Part shown: positions 55,218 through 64,000 of the stretch, one piece after another
How the letters are laid out: every line of letters begins with the position of its first letter
How positions within the stretch are numbered: the stretch's first letter is position 1
Assembly (NCBI RefSeq): GCF_900187565.1
Contig: NZ_FYED01000007.1
Span: 1 to 64,000, forward strand
Direction: 5' to 3'
DNA length: 64,000 nt
DNA from: Pseudomonas sp. Irchel 3A7
GTDB taxonomy: Bacteria; Pseudomonadota; Gammaproteobacteria; Pseudomonadales; Pseudomonadaceae
Program-made: the position numbers and the translations under genes
The notes under the pieces: generated by a model
What the model saw: only the letters and a program-made list of their open reading frames with translations
What the model was told of the DNA's origin: nothing
Databases searched by the model: none

Positions 55218-57140
55218 TTACTGCGCGGTGGCTTTCAGGCCGGTGAGCAATAGTCGCTGAAACAAATCCTCTTTCAGCCCTTCAGGCTTGCTCAGCTGCA
55301 TCCGCTCCAGATGCTCGGGAAACGCCTCAGCCGGCGGCGCATCCAGCGCAGCCTTGCCCAATTCCAGTATCTCGCTCAGCTTGAACTTGCTCTTCAGCCA
55401 GTTCAGCGCCCGCAGCAGATCGCGCTCCACCTCCGTGAAATCACAACCCAACGGATACTCCGCAAACAACTGCGCATGCTGCCCCTGGATCGCCTGCAAG
55501 CGTTGCGGACGGTTGTCGGTGAAGCGCGGATCGAGACGGAAATCCCCGGGCAATTTGCCGACCTTTTGCGCCTGTTCGATCAAACCCGGCTGAAAGCGTG
55601 AGTCGCTGATGTTCAACAGCGCTTCGATCACCGCTGCATCGGTCTTGCCGCGAAGATCGGCGATGCCGTACTCGGTGACCACGATGTCCCGCAGATGCCG
55701 TGGGATCGTGCAGTGGCCGTACTCCCAGACGATGTTTGAACTGACATCCCCGCCTGACTCGCGCCAGCTGCGCAGCAGCAACACCGAGCGCGCGCCTTGC
55801 AGTGCATGGCCCTGCGCAACAAAGTTGTATTGCCCGCCGACGCCGCTGAGCACTCGCCCGTCTTCAAGCTGATCCGCCACGCCGGCGCCAAGCAGGGTCA
55901 TGGTGAAGGCTGTGTTGATGAACCGTGCATCGAGGCGCTGCAACCGCTTGAGCTCTTCCTGGCCATAGAGCTCGTTGATGTAGCTGATGCGGGTCATGTT
56001 GAATTCGAGCCGCTTGTTCTGCGGCAACTCGCGCAAGCGCTCATAGAAACTGCGCGGTCCGAGGAAGAAACCGCCATGCACCGAGATGCCATCGGTCTGC
56101 GCCGCTTCATCGAGGGTGCCGGCATTCGCCTGTTGTTGGGTCGGCACGTCCGGATAGACCTTGCGCCGCACGATCCCGGCATCGGCCAGTACCAACAGGC
56201 CGTTGACGAACATTTCGCTGCAGCCATACAGGCCCTTGGCAAAGGGGTCGAGGCCGCCTTCACGCTCGATCAGTTGCGCCCATGGGCTCAGATCCACGTC
56301 CGCGAGCAATGCCTGGTAACCATCGTTATCCGCCTGGCGTGCCAGCAACGCCGCCGTCAGCGCATCACCCATGGCGCCGATGCCGATCTGTAGCGTGCCG
56401 CCATCGCGCACCAGCGTACTGGCGTGCAAACCGATGAAATGATCCTGGAACCCCACCGGCATGTTCGGCGTGGAAAACAGCGTGGTGTGGTCTTTCTCGT
56501 CGATCAGCACATCGAAAGTGTCGATACCGACTTCGGCGTCACCGGGCATGTAGGGCAAGTCGTTGTGCACCTGGCCGACCATCAGGATCGTCTCCCCGGC
56601 GGCTCGGCGCTTGGCGATCATCGGCAACAGGTCGAGGGTGATGTCCGGGTTGCAGCTCAGGCTCAAGCGGTCGGGATGCTCGGCATGACTGGCCACCAGT
56701 TGCGCCACCAGGTTCAAGCCCGCAGCGTTGATGTCCCGGGCCGCATGGCTGTAGTTGCTGCTGACATAATCCTGCTGCGCCGCAGGACTGTTGAGCAGGC
56801 TACCGGGCTGCATGAAAAACTGCTGGATATGAACATTGCCCGGCAGGCTGTCGCGGTGCAGGTCGGCGAGGAAATCCAGCTCGGGATAATCACCGAAGAC
56901 CTGGTCAATGAACGGTTCAAGAAAGCGCTTCTGCAAGCCATCGCCCAATGCAGGTCGCCCCAGGCACAGCGCGGTGTAGATCGTCAGCTGCCGTTGGGGC
57001 AATTGCGCGACGCGTCGATACAGTGCGTTGACGAAATGGTTGGGTTTGCCCAGGCCCAGGGGCAGACCCATGTGAATATGCGCCGGCAATCTCGCCAACA
57101 CCTCATCGACCGCTTGCTCGATAGAACACAGCTGCACCAT
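55218..57140 (-). CDS. Acetyl-CoA hydrolase/transferase family protein
   Basis: A 640-residue protein, longer than the usual 500-residue CoA transferases of the ACH1/Cat1 class. The C-terminal AcetylCoA_hyd_C segment is clear: RISYINELYGQEELKRLQRL, VADQLEDGRVLSGVGGQYNFV, IVWEYGHCTIPRHLRDIVVTEYGIADLRG. The glycine-rich IGIGAMGDALTAALL is the CoA-binding part. It probably hydrolyses or transfers CoA from short acyl-CoAs; the substrate is not known. The GGDVSSNIVWEYGH text replaces the commoner H..TVPR..... with CTIPRH. Confidence 0.85.
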   Translation of the reverse strand: MVQLCSIEQAVDEVLARLPAHIHMGLPLGLGKPNHFVNALYRRVAQLPQRQLTIYTALCLGRPALGDGLQKRFLEPFIDQVFGDYPELDFLADLHRDSLPGNVHIQQFFMQPGSLLNSPAAQQDYVSSNYSHAARDINAAGLNLVAQLVASHAEHPDRLSLSCNPDITLDLLPMIAKRRAAGETILMVGQVHNDLPYMPGDAEVGIDTFDVLIDEKDHTTLFSTPNMPVGFQDHFIGLHASTLVRDGGTLQIGIGAMGDALTAALLARQADNDGYQALLADVDLSPWAQLIEREGGLDPFAKGLYGCSEMFVNGLLVLADAGIVRRKVYPDVPTQQQANAGTLDEAAQTDGISVHGGFFLGPRSFYERLRELPQNKRLEFNMTRISYINELYGQEELKRLQRLDARFINTAFTMTLLGAGVADQLEDGRVLSGVGGQYNFVAQGHALQGARSVLLLRSWRESGGDVSSNIVWEYGHCTIPRHLRDIVVTEYGIADLRGKTDAAVIEALLNISDSRFQPGLIEQAQKVGKLPGDFRLDPRFTDNRPQRLQAIQGQHAQLFAEYPLGCDFTEVERDLLRALNWLKSKFKLSEILELGKAALDAPPAEAFPEHLERMQLSKPEGLKEDLFQRLLLTGLKATAQ

Positions 57141-57246
57141 TCGATCCTCCCTTACATTCCATGAACTGGGGTTGGACCGAGCTTGCCGGGTCTTTGCTGC
57201 AATGAACAGCCTGTTAATGCCAAACCGTCGCCGCAGTCCCCCCTCC

Positions 57247-57342
57247 TGTAGGAGCGAGCTCGCTCGCGATGGTCGTCAACGATGACGCGCATAACCTGAT
57301 GGAACGAGGTGCAAGAAGGTTTTTCGCGAGCTCGCTCCTACA
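57247..57342. repeat. REP doublet, GAGCTCGCTCG variant
   Basis: TGTAGGAGCGAGCTCGCTCG and an inverted TTCGCGAGCTCGCTCCTACA are separated by about 50 bp. The core differs from the other doublets (GAGCTCGC rather than GAGCCTGCTCGC), so this is a second REP class. Confidence 0.85.
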
Positions 57343-57373
57343 GGGATCAGTGGCGTTTAACGAAATCGCAGGC

Positions 57374-57405
57374 ACAAAAAAACCGCTTATAAGCGGCTTT
57401 TTTGT
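57374..57405 (-). terminator. Rho-independent terminator of the cytochrome gene
   Basis: An AAAAAAACCGCTTATAAGCG stem with GCTTTTTTT gives a GC stem of six to seven pairs with T-runs on both strands, 17 bp beyond the cytochrome c5 stop. It can work in both directions. Confidence 0.85.
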
Positions 57406-57421
57406 GAAAGAGGCAGGCTTG

Positions 57422-57847
57422 TTACAGGCCAGACATCTCTTTGATGGCACCTTTGAGCTCGTCATCGGAGCAGTCGGCGCAGGTGCCTTTAGGCGGCATC
57501 GCGTTGACACCGGTAATGGCTTTGGCCAGGATGCCGTCGAGGCCGCCCTGGTGATCGGCGCGCTCTTTCCAGGCTGCCTTGTCGCCGATTTTCGGCGCGC
57601 CCAACAGGCCGGTGCCGTGGCAAGCATTGCAATGCTTGGCAATCACATCTTTAGGCGCCTTGGCACCGCCACCACCGCCGGCAGCAGCGGCGACTTCCAT
57701 GCCTTTGCACTCTTTACCCTGAACACAGACCTGGCCGACTGGCTCAAGGCGTTTGGCAATCTCGTCGTTGGTCGCAGCTTGAGCGCTGACAGCCCAGAGG
57801 GCCAGTACGGTTGCTGGTGCGGCCAGCATTTTCATAATTAGGTTCAC
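57422..57847 (-). CDS. Cytochrome c5 family protein
   Basis: A 141-residue exported c-type cytochrome. Signal peptide MKMLAAPATVLALWAVSAQA (starting at residue 5); heme-binding CNACH; axial Met in NAMPPKG; and a disulfide-like CADC near the C-terminus, as in Pseudomonas cytochrome c5. It carries electrons in the periplasm. An internal N-terminal CVQGKEC lies before a Gly-rich linker. ATGs at 57847 or 57835 are both possible starts. Confidence 0.92.
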   Translation of the reverse strand: MNLIMKMLAAPATVLALWAVSAQAATNDEIAKRLEPVGQVCVQGKECKGMEVAAAAGGGGGAKAPKDVIAKHCNACHGTGLLGAPKIGDKAAWKERADHQGGLDGILAKAITGVNAMPPKGTCADCSDDELKGAIKEMSGL

Positions 57848-58017
57848 GCGTTCACCCTCAATGGTGGCTATTCACGCCTGCGGCCACGGTTCGCAGGCGG
57901 GCGCAAGTATAGCGGTAAGCCCGCGACACTGAAACAACCCCAAAGTCGAAGGGGTCTTATTGCGCAACGGAAAAACAGCTCGGGTGCCTCGGCCATGCTG
58001 GCAGGGCGCCTCTTTTC

Positions 58018-58566
58018 TTAGAAATTCGCGGGTGTAGCTGCGCTGATTAGTCGCGCCGGCGCATCGAACGGATTGCGGAAACGGTGCGGCTTGGTACTTT
58101 CAAAGTAGTAGCTATCGCCGGCTTCGAGCACAAATGTTTCGAGGCCGACCACCAACTCCAGCCGACCTTCCACCAGAATTCCGGTTTCCTCACCTTCGTG
58201 GGTGAGCATCTCGTCGCCGGTGTCGGCGCCAGGCGGGTAGATTTCATTGAGGAACGCGATAGCCCGGCTCGGATGAGCCCGGCCGACCAGCTTCATGGTC
58301 ACCGCACCATCGGAAATATCGATCAGCTCGTTAGCCTTGTAGACGATCTGAGTCGGTTTTTCCTGCAGGATCTCTTCGGAAAAGAACTCGACCATGGACA
58401 TGGGAATGCCGCCCAACACTTTCCTCAGCGAACTGATCGAGGGGCTGACACTGTTCTTCTCGATCATCGAAATGGTGCTGTTGGTGACGCCCGCGCGTTT
58501 GGCGAGTTCACGCTGGGAAAGACCTTTGAGCTTACGGATCGATTGCAGTCGTTCACCGACGTCCAA
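58018..58566 (-). CDS. Cupin-XRE transcriptional regulator, PuuR-like
   Basis: A 182-residue regulator with an N-terminal HTH (RKLKGLSQRELAKRAGVTNS, TISMIEKNSVSPSISSLRKV) and a C-terminal cupin (HEGEETGILVEGRLELVVG, GDSYYFESTKPHRF). The PuuR type in Pseudomonas regulates polyamine or spermidine uptake and catabolism. A PuuB-like oxidase is encoded at the far right of this window, though not adjacent. Confidence 0.9.
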   Translation of the reverse strand: MDVGERLQSIRKLKGLSQRELAKRAGVTNSTISMIEKNSVSPSISSLRKVLGGIPMSMVEFFSEEILQEKPTQIVYKANELIDISDGAVTMKLVGRAHPSRAIAFLNEIYPPGADTGDEMLTHEGEETGILVEGRLELVVGLETFVLEAGDSYYFESTKPHRFRNPFDAPARLISAATPANF

Positions 58567-58694
58567 AGCTTGCGCCTCCAGGGATTCAGATTGTTGGAAT
58601 ATTGAGCGTTATCATGGCGACAGCGTTCAGTATTTACAACACTTTGACCTGAATCCTGTTCAGTGAGGCGACTTTCGGTCCGGCTCGCTTGCCG

Positions 58695-59768
58695 TCAACT
58701 CCCGGAATAGAGCATTGGCACCCGACGCAGGTTGCAGAAGATCTGATAAGGAATCGTGCCGGCGGCCATGGCCACGTCGCTGGCCAGGATGTTTTTGCCC
58801 CACAACTCCACCGTCGAGCCGAGGCCAGCCTGGGGAATATCGGTCAGATCGACGCACAGCATGTCCATCGATACCCGGCCGATCAACTGGCTGCGTTGCC
58901 CGGCCACCAGGACCGGCGTACCGGTCGGTGCCAGCCGCGGGTAGCCATCGGCGTACCCCATGGCCACCACCCCAACGCGCATCGGCTTCTGGGTGATGAA
59001 TTTCGCGCCATAGCCGATCGGCTCGCCGGCCGGCAGTTCACGCACGCTGATCACCTTCGATTCGAGGGTCATCACCGGCTGCAGGCGCGAAGCCACGGCA
59101 TTGGCTTCTTCGAAAGGCGTGGCGCCGTAAAGCATGATGCCCGGGCGCACCCAATCACTCGGAATCTGCGGCCAACCCAGCACCGCCGGCGAATTGCGCA
59201 GGCTGACCTCGGCCGCCAGGCCCTGACGCGCTGCTTCGAACACCGCGACCTGCTCGGCACTGGCCTGGCAGTTCAACTCATCGGCACGGGCGAAGTGGCT
59301 CATCAGCACAATCTTCGCCACTTTGCCGCTGGCCAGCAGCCGTTGATAGGCCGATTGATAATCCTTCGGATGCAGCCCCACCCGGTGCATGCCCGAATCG
59401 AGCTTGAGCCAGACCGTGATGGGTTTGCTCAGTGGCGCTTTTTCGATTGCTTCGAGCTGCCACAGCGAATGCACCACGCACCAGAAGTCATGCTCGACGA
59501 TCAGCGACAGTTCGTCGGTTTCGAAAAAACCTTCCAGCAGCAAAACCGGCGCTCGAATACCGGCGGCGCGCAGTTCCAGAGCCTCTTCGATACAGGCCAC
59601 GGCAAAGCCATCCGCTTCGGCTTCGAGCGCCTGGGCGCAGCGCACCGCGCCATGACCGTAAGCATCGGCCTTGATCACCGCGAGGGCGCGGGCTCCCGTG
59701 ACCTCACGGGCAATCCGGTAGTTGTGACGAAGAGCTTGAAGGTCGATCAGGGCACGGGCAGGACGCAT
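58695..59768 (-). CDS. dadX: Catabolic alanine racemase DadX
   Basis: A 357-residue PLP enzyme, the length of DadX. The start is the ATG at 59768, giving [20 protein letters not shown]. The PLP lysine is in [14 protein letters not shown], and the catalytic tyrosine region is near GYGAKF. It interconverts D- and L-alanine, supplying DadA with D-alanine. It lies 133 bp downstream of dadA; no gene is present between them, although some Pseudomonas place a RidA-like gene there. Confidence 0.95.
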   Translation of the reverse strand: MRPARALIDLQALRHNYRIAREVTGARALAVIKADAYGHGAVRCAQALEAEADGFAVACIEEALELRAAGIRAPVLLLEGFFETDELSLIVEHDFWCVVHSLWQLEAIEKAPLSKPITVWLKLDSGMHRVGLHPKDYQSAYQRLLASGKVAKIVLMSHFARADELNCQASAEQVAVFEAARQGLAAEVSLRNSPAVLGWPQIPSDWVRPGIMLYGATPFEEANAVASRLQPVMTLESKVISVRELPAGEPIGYGAKFITQKPMRVGVVAMGYADGYPRLAPTGTPVLVAGQRSQLIGRVSMDMLCVDLTDIPQAGLGSTVELWGKNILASDVAMAAGTIPYQIFCNLRRVPMLYSGS

Positions 59769-59901
59769 GGCGGCAGACTTCTGGTCGGTCGTTTGGAAGA
59801 AAAACCGGCGCTGGCTGGCGGCGTTAACCGCCAACAGCACCGGGAGAGGGATCTTTCTGACTGGCTCAAGGCAAGGCGGTTACCCGCGACAGCTCATGCA
59901 C

Positions 59902-61206
59902 TCACTGGTGAGCTGGCGCTGGATTAACGTGCTTTGCGGATTCCTGTTGCTTGTTGCCGTAACGGGAAATATCCAGGCCTTCGGCGCTGATCTGCGGTTT
60001 TCTCTTCGCCATCAGGTCAGCCAGCAAGCGACCGGAACCACAGGCCATGGTCCAGCCAAGCGTGCCGTGACCGGTGTTCAGGAACAGGTTCTTGAACGGG
60101 GTGGCGCCCACGATAGGGGTGCCATCCGGAGTGGTCGGACGCAGGCCGGTCCAGAAACTTGCCTGGGCCAGATCGCCGCCCTGAGGATAAAGGTCGTTGA
60201 CGATCATCTCCAGGGTTTCGCGTCGACGCGGGTTCAGCGACAGGTCAAAACCGGCAATCTCCGCCATGCCGCCGACGCGGATGCGGTTGTCGAAACGGGT
60301 GATCGCGACCTTGAAGGTCTCGTCGAGAATGGTCGAGGTCGGGGCCATCGCCGGGTTGGTGATCGGCACGGTCAGGGAGTAGCCCTTGAGCGGGTACACC
60401 GGCGCCTTGATACCCAGCGGCTTGAGCAATTGTGGCGAATAGCTGCCCAGTGCCAGCACGTAGCGGTCAGCGGTTTCCAGCTTGCCGTCGATCCACACGC
60501 CGTTGATGCGATCACCGGCGAAGTCGAGGCGCTGAATGTCCTGGCCGAAACGGAACTGCACACCGAGTTTCGCGGCCATTTCAGCGAGCTTGGTCGTGAA
60601 CATCTGGCAGTCGCCGGTCTGGTCGTTCGGCAGGCGCAGGGCACCGGCGAGGATATCGGTGACGCTGGCCAGGGCCGGCTCGACGCGGGCAATGCCTTCG
60701 CGGTCGAGCAATTCGAACGGCACGCCGGACTCCTTCAGCACGGCGATGTCTTTCGCGGCGCCATCAAGCTGAGCCTGGGTGCGGAACAGCTGGGTCGTAC
60801 CGAGGCTGCGGCCTTCGTAGGCGATACCGGTTTCGGCGCGCAGTTCGTCGAGGCAGTCACGGCTGTACTCGGACAGACGGACCATGCGCTCCTTGTTCAC
60901 CGCGTAACGGCTGGCGGTGCAATTGCGCAGCATCTGCGCCATCCACAGGTATTGATCGATATCGGCGGTAGCCTTGATCGCCAGCGGCGCGTGACGCTGC
61001 AGCAGCCACTTGATGGCTTTGAGCGGCACACCCGGCGCGGCCCAGGGCGAGGCATAACCCGGCGACACCTGGCCGGCGTTGGCGAAACTGGTCTCCATGG
61101 CAGCAGCCGGCTGCCGGTCGACTACCACCACTTCAAACCCGGCACGCGCCAGGTAATAAGCACTGGTGGTACCGATGACGCCGCTACCCAAGACCATAAC
61201 GCGCAT
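59902..61206 (-). CDS. dadA: D-amino-acid dehydrogenase DadA
   Basis: A 434-residue FAD enzyme. The dinucleotide-binding start is [20 protein letters not shown], followed by [20 protein letters not shown] and a C-terminal [20 protein letters not shown]. It oxidises D-alanine to pyruvate at the inner membrane, feeding the respiratory chain. The start at 61206 fits the P. aeruginosa N-terminus; the ATG at 61212 is also possible (GAGGG lies just upstream). It is divergent from lrp. Confidence 0.96.
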   Translation of the reverse strand: MRVMVLGSGVIGTTSAYYLARAGFEVVVVDRQPAAAMETSFANAGQVSPGYASPWAAPGVPLKAIKWLLQRHAPLAIKATADIDQYLWMAQMLRNCTASRYAVNKERMVRLSEYSRDCLDELRAETGIAYEGRSLGTTQLFRTQAQLDGAAKDIAVLKESGVPFELLDREGIARVEPALASVTDILAGALRLPNDQTGDCQMFTTKLAEMAAKLGVQFRFGQDIQRLDFAGDRINGVWIDGKLETADRYVLALGSYSPQLLKPLGIKAPVYPLKGYSLTVPITNPAMAPTSTILDETFKVAITRFDNRIRVGGMAEIAGFDLSLNPRRRETLEMIVNDLYPQGGDLAQASFWTGLRPTTPDGTPIVGATPFKNLFLNTGHGTLGWTMACGSGRLLADLMAKRKPQISAEGLDISRYGNKQQESAKHVNPAPAHQ

Positions 61207-61363
61207 TTTCATATCCCTCATCGCGGCTGACCGCTGACGTGTGTAGTTCAGAGCTTTAGATGTGCGCAGTGTAAAAAAGATTGGTCAGTGATTTTCACTA
61301 TATAAGCGCCTATATTTGGCGACAATTCTCGGCAAAAACCCTTTTCACGGAGGCGCATCCCCT
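61207..61363. promoter_or_regulatory. Divergent dadA/lrp promoter region
   Basis: This 157-bp AT-rich space separates two divergent starts. In Pseudomonas the Lrp-type regulator activates dadA with alanine, and binding sites lie in this interval. The short repeat TATAAGCGCCTATATTTGGCG is present near 61,302-61,322. No exact -10/-35 is claimed. Confidence 0.45.
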
Positions 61364-61852
61364 ATGCGTACCAACACTCAAACCAAACGTGAGCTGGACA
61401 AGATCGACCGCAGCATCCTGCGGATCCTGCAAGCGGACGGGCGCATCTCTTTCACCGAGCTTGGGGAAAAGGTCGGGCTATCGACCACGCCCTGCACCGA
61501 GCGGGTCCGGCGCCTGGAGCGCGAAGGGATCATCATGGGCTACAACGCGCGGCTCAACCCGCAGCACCTCAAGGGGAGTCTGCTGGTGTTCGTCGAGATC
61601 AGCCTGGACTACAAATCCGGTGACACCTTCGAAGAGTTCCGACGTGCGGTGCTGAAACTGCCCCATGTGCTGGAATGCCACTTGGTATCAGGGGATTTCG
61701 ACTATCTGGTGAAAGCGCGGATTTCCGAGATGGCCTCGTACCGCAAGCTGCTGGGCGACATCCTGCTCAAGCTGCCCCATGTGCGCGAATCCAAGAGCTA
61801 CATCGTGATGGAAGAGGTGAAGGAGAGCTTGAGCTTGCCGATTCCGGATTGA
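61364..61852 (+). CDS. lrp: Lrp/AsnC-family regulator of dadAX
   Basis: A 162-residue regulator; the ATG at 61364 has GGAGG upstream and gives the usual Lrp length. HTH: DKIDRSILRILQADGRISFT, ELGEKVGLSTTPCTERVRRLE. The C-terminal RAM domain has FVEISLD, VLECHLVSGDFDYLVK and LLKLPHVRESKSYIVMEE. Divergent from dadA, which it is expected to control in response to alanine. Confidence 0.93.
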   Translation: MRTNTQTKRELDKIDRSILRILQADGRISFTELGEKVGLSTTPCTERVRRLEREGIIMGYNARLNPQHLKGSLLVFVEISLDYKSGDTFEEFRRAVLKLPHVLECHLVSGDFDYLVKARISEMASYRKLLGDILLKLPHVRESKSYIVMEEVKESLSLPIPD

Positions 61853-61878
61853 GGTTTTACAACGCCTGTTCGGTCGCC

Positions 61879-61974
61879 TTCGCGAGCAGGCTCGCTCCCA
61901 CAATGGGTTCGTGTCGTACCGGGGTTTTGTGGCCACTGAAGATCAACTGCGGGAGCGAGCCGGCTCGCAAAAGC
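61879..61974. repeat. REP doublet
   Basis: TTCGCGAGCAGGCTCGCTCC and an inverted GGGAGCGAGCCGGCTCGC are separated by about 46 bp, between the convergent lrp and YkgJ-type genes. Confidence 0.85.
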
Positions 61975-61993
61975 AGGCGACCCGGTCTGACTG

Positions 61994-62347
61994 TTAAACG
62001 AGAACTTGCCGGTTACTCGCCATGTACTCGAATACCTGCTTCTCCACTCGCGGGTGAATCAACTCCACCGGCCGCCGCCCATTGGGGCACGGCAAGGTCT
62101 GGGTAGTGCCGAACAACCGGCAGATCAACGGCCGCTCGTCATACACGGTACAGCCGTTCGGCCCGAGATGGACGCAGTTGAGTTCGTCCATTGCGGCTTC
62201 CTGCTCGGCCCGGGTCTTTCGCGGCAGCCGCGACATTTCTTCCGGCGAGGTGGTCACCGGGCCGCAGCAGTCGTGACAGCCGGGCACGCACTCGAAGGAG
62301 GGGATCTGCTGGCGCAGTGTGCGAATTTTCTGACTGTTACAGCTCAT
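61994..62347 (-). CDS. YkgJ family cysteine-cluster protein
   Basis: A 117-residue protein from the ATG at 62347. The Cys cluster CVPGCHDCCGPVTTS, LNCVHLGPNGCTVYDERPL and ICRLFG is the YkgJ signature of a possible zinc or Fe-S site. Function is unknown in this family. It is divergent from the oxidase gene. Confidence 0.9.
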   Translation of the reverse strand: MSCNSQKIRTLRQQIPSFECVPGCHDCCGPVTTSPEEMSRLPRKTRAEQEAAMDELNCVHLGPNGCTVYDERPLICRLFGTTQTLPCPNGRRPVELIHPRVEKQVFEYMASNRQVLV

Positions 62348-62495
62348 TGAGGCGACGACCAAATATCAAGATAGAGCGCAATTCTGAGGCAAAAGCCGCG
62401 ATCCAGACAGCGGCAACCGACCAATGTTGCCCATGCGCAAAGGTCCGGCTTATGCTCCGTCAAGTTTTCTAAACACAAGAATCAGGATGACGCGC

Positions 62496-63788
62496 ATGAA
62501 CGCCCGTGCCCAGCACACTGCCTCCTATTACGCCGCCAGCAGCCTGCCGCAGCCAGATTATCCGATGCTCCAAGGCGAAGTGCTGGCCGACGTGTGCGTG
62601 GTTGGCGGTGGGTTTTCGGGGTTGAACACGGCGCTGGAACTGGCGGAACGCGGCCTCGGCGTGGTGCTGCTCGAAGCCCGTAAAATCGGTTGGGGCGCCA
62701 GCGGGCGCAACGGCGGGCAGCTGATTCGCGGGGTCGGCCACGGCCTGGATCAGTTCACCAACGTTATCGGCGCCGACGGCGTGCGTCAGATGAAACTCAT
62801 GGGCCTGGAAGCGGTGGAAATCGTCCGACAGCGAGTCGAGCGTTTTCAGATCCCCTGCGACCTGACCTGGGGTTATTGCGACCTGGCCAACAAGCCCCGC
62901 GACCTCGAAGGTTTTGCCGAGGACGCCGAAGAACTGCGCAACCTCGGTTACCGCTACGAAACCCGCCTGCTGCAACCCCATGAAATGCACACCGTGGTGG
63001 GGTCCGACCGTTACGTGGGCGGCCTGATCGACATGGGCTCCGGGCACTTGCATCCACTGAACCTGGCGCTGGGCGAAGCCGCCGCCGCGAAGCAACTGGG
63101 CGCCAGGCTGTTCGAACAGTCAGCCGTCACCCGCATCGATTACGGTTCCGAGGTCAAGGTGCATACCGCCCAAGGCACGGTCCGCGCCAAGACATTGGTA
63201 CTGGGCTGTAATGCCTACCTCAACGAACTCAACCCCGAACTCAGCGGCAAGGTACTGCCCGCCGGCAGCTACATCATCGCCACCGAGCCTTTGAGCGAAG
63301 AACTGGCGCACTCGCTACTGCCGCAGAACATGGCGGTCTGCGATCAACGGGTGGCGCTGGATTACTATCGACTCTCGGCGGACCGCCGCTTGCTGTTCGG
63401 CGGTGCCTGCCATTACTCGGGACGGGACCCGAAAGACATCGCGGCCTATATGCGACCAAAGATGCTGGATGTTTTTCCGCAATTGGGCGACGTGAAGATC
63501 GATTATCAATGGGGCGGCATGATCGGCATCGGCGCCAACCGCCTGCCGCAAATCGGCCGCCTCAAGGACCAGCCGAACGTGTACTACGCCCAGGCTTATT
63601 CCGGGCATGGCGTGAATGCCACGCATCTGGCCGGCAAGTTGCTGGCCGAGGCCATCAGCGGGCAACAGAGCAGTGGTTTCGATCTGTTTGCCAAGGTGCC
63701 GCACATTACCTTTCCGGGCGGCCGGCATTTGCGCTCGCCGTTATTAGCGTTGGGGATGTTGTGGCATCGGTTTAAAGAGTTGGTTTGA
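62496..63788 (+). CDS. FAD-dependent oxidoreductase, PuuB/GabB-like
   Basis: A 430-residue oxidase from the ATG at 62496 (AGGA about 9 nt upstream). The FAD-binding VCVVGGGFSGLNTALELAER, KIGWGASGRNGGQLIRG and C-terminal GHGVNATHLAGKLLAEAI place it with gamma-glutamylputrescine oxidases. It should oxidise an amine produced in putrescine or related catabolism. Glutamylpolyamine-ligase partners are not in this window. Confidence 0.88.
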   Translation: MNARAQHTASYYAASSLPQPDYPMLQGEVLADVCVVGGGFSGLNTALELAERGLGVVLLEARKIGWGASGRNGGQLIRGVGHGLDQFTNVIGADGVRQMKLMGLEAVEIVRQRVERFQIPCDLTWGYCDLANKPRDLEGFAEDAEELRNLGYRYETRLLQPHEMHTVVGSDRYVGGLIDMGSGHLHPLNLALGEAAAAKQLGARLFEQSAVTRIDYGSEVKVHTAQGTVRAKTLVLGCNAYLNELNPELSGKVLPAGSYIIATEPLSEELAHSLLPQNMAVCDQRVALDYYRLSADRRLLFGGACHYSGRDPKDIAAYMRPKMLDVFPQLGDVKIDYQWGGMIGIGANRLPQIGRLKDQPNVYYAQAYSGHGVNATHLAGKLLAEAISGQQSSGFDLFAKVPHITFPGGRHLRSPLLALGMLWHRFKELV

Positions 63789-63813
63789 AGTGACCTGTGC
63801 CCTTACGGGCCTC

Positions 63814-63905
63814 ATCGCGGGCAAGCCCGCTCCCACAACGACCGCGCCGGTCACAAATGTTGAGTACGACGCGAACCCTGTGGGAGCGGGCTTGCCCGCG
63901 AATGG
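63814..63905. repeat. REP doublet, GGGC variant
   Basis: ATCGCGGGCAAGCCCGCTCC and an inverted TGTGGGAGCGGGCTTGCCCG are separated by about 40 bp. The core GCGGGC..GCCCGC differs from the other doublets, marking a third REP subtype. Confidence 0.85.
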
Positions 63906-63926
63906 ATCTAATGAACACCACAATGT

Positions 63927-64000
63927 TCAGATCCGCCAAAAGGGCTTCAACCCCTCCTCCCGCGCCTGCTCACGGGTCAGCCCGACATCCTTGAGCTGCT
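63927..64000 (-). CDS. DUF1127 protein, C-terminal fragment at window edge
   Basis: The last 24 codons read QLKDVGLTREQAREEGLKPF then WRI and stop, the standard end of small DUF1127 proteins (DIGLTR..A..EA.KPFW). The gene continues beyond position 64000. These are short Arg-rich proteins, some implicated in RNA-related regulation and phosphate or stress adaptation. Confidence 0.8.
   Translation of the reverse strand, partial: QLKDVGLTREQAREEGLKPFWRI

Overview
The window looks like a chromosomal segment of a Pseudomonas of the fluorescens/putida type. The right half carries familiar Pseudomonas neighbourhoods (dadX-dadA-lrp, xpt, rep, a cytochrome c5, a Cache-type chemoreceptor). It also carries repeated palindromes of the 'gggagcgagc...gctcgcgaa' type, arranged as Pseudomonas REP doublets. 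All calls come from reading the sequence and from remembered family knowledge; no search was run.

Bases 1 to about 27,952 are the right-hand portion of a large Tn7-like island inserted in comM. The transposition genes run leftward from the right end as tnsA, tnsB, tnsC, tniQ and a zinc-ribbon protein, the same order as tniCABDE in the comM-targeting Tn6022/AbaR family. Four direct TnsB-type end repeats (27,819-27,942) precede the junction, and the 3' part of comM resumes at about 27,953. The left end and the 5' part of comM are outside the window. A TnsE-like gene sits at 18.9-20.6 kb.

The cargo, left to right, is: a degenerate HsdM-like domain fused to an ABC/AAA-type ATPase, with an overlapping 41-residue ORF; an orphan ParS/MbcA-like protein; an amber-interrupted small gene; a LysE-type exporter; a possible PD-(D/E)XK protein paired with a coiled-coil membrane protein; an overlapping three-gene operon of unknown function; a nucleotide-chemistry cluster (XRE regulator, DUF4031, MazG-like, uracil-DNA-glycosylase-like, thymidylate-synthase-like); and a regulated protease cluster (90-residue protein, XRE, ImmA/IrrE fused to a chagasin-like domain, papain-like protease). 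The two clusters converge: the UDG-like and TS-like stop codons abut at 11,952/11,953. Smaller unknowns, a DUF5677-like protein and a CxxC protein fill the space up to the transposition genes.

From 29.1 to 45.6 kb is one rightward gene string: srfA, srfB (actin/Hsp70-like), srfC (GTPase-like), a bitopic membrane protein, a secreted vWA protein resembling the periplasmic part of PpkA, an ABC ATPase, an FtsX-type permease, a formylglycine-generating-enzyme-like protein, two lipoproteins and a membrane-anchored vWA protein. The vWA-ABC-permease-FGE-lipoprotein part matches the PpkA-TagT-TagS-TagR-TagQ sensing module of type VI secretion, but there is no kinase, phosphatase, Fha or T6SS structural gene. 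I infer an envelope-stress or contact-sensing system joined to the SrfB/SrfC NTPases.

From 45.7 kb to the end is ordinary core genome: a chemoreceptor, a LysR regulator with a divergent MATE exporter, a GGDEF-EAL protein, rep, xpt, a CoA hydrolase/transferase, cytochrome c5, a cupin-XRE regulator, dadX, dadA, lrp, a YkgJ-type cysteine-cluster protein, a PuuB-like FAD oxidase and the 3' end of a DUF1127 gene. I saw no rRNA, tRNA or CRISPR array.
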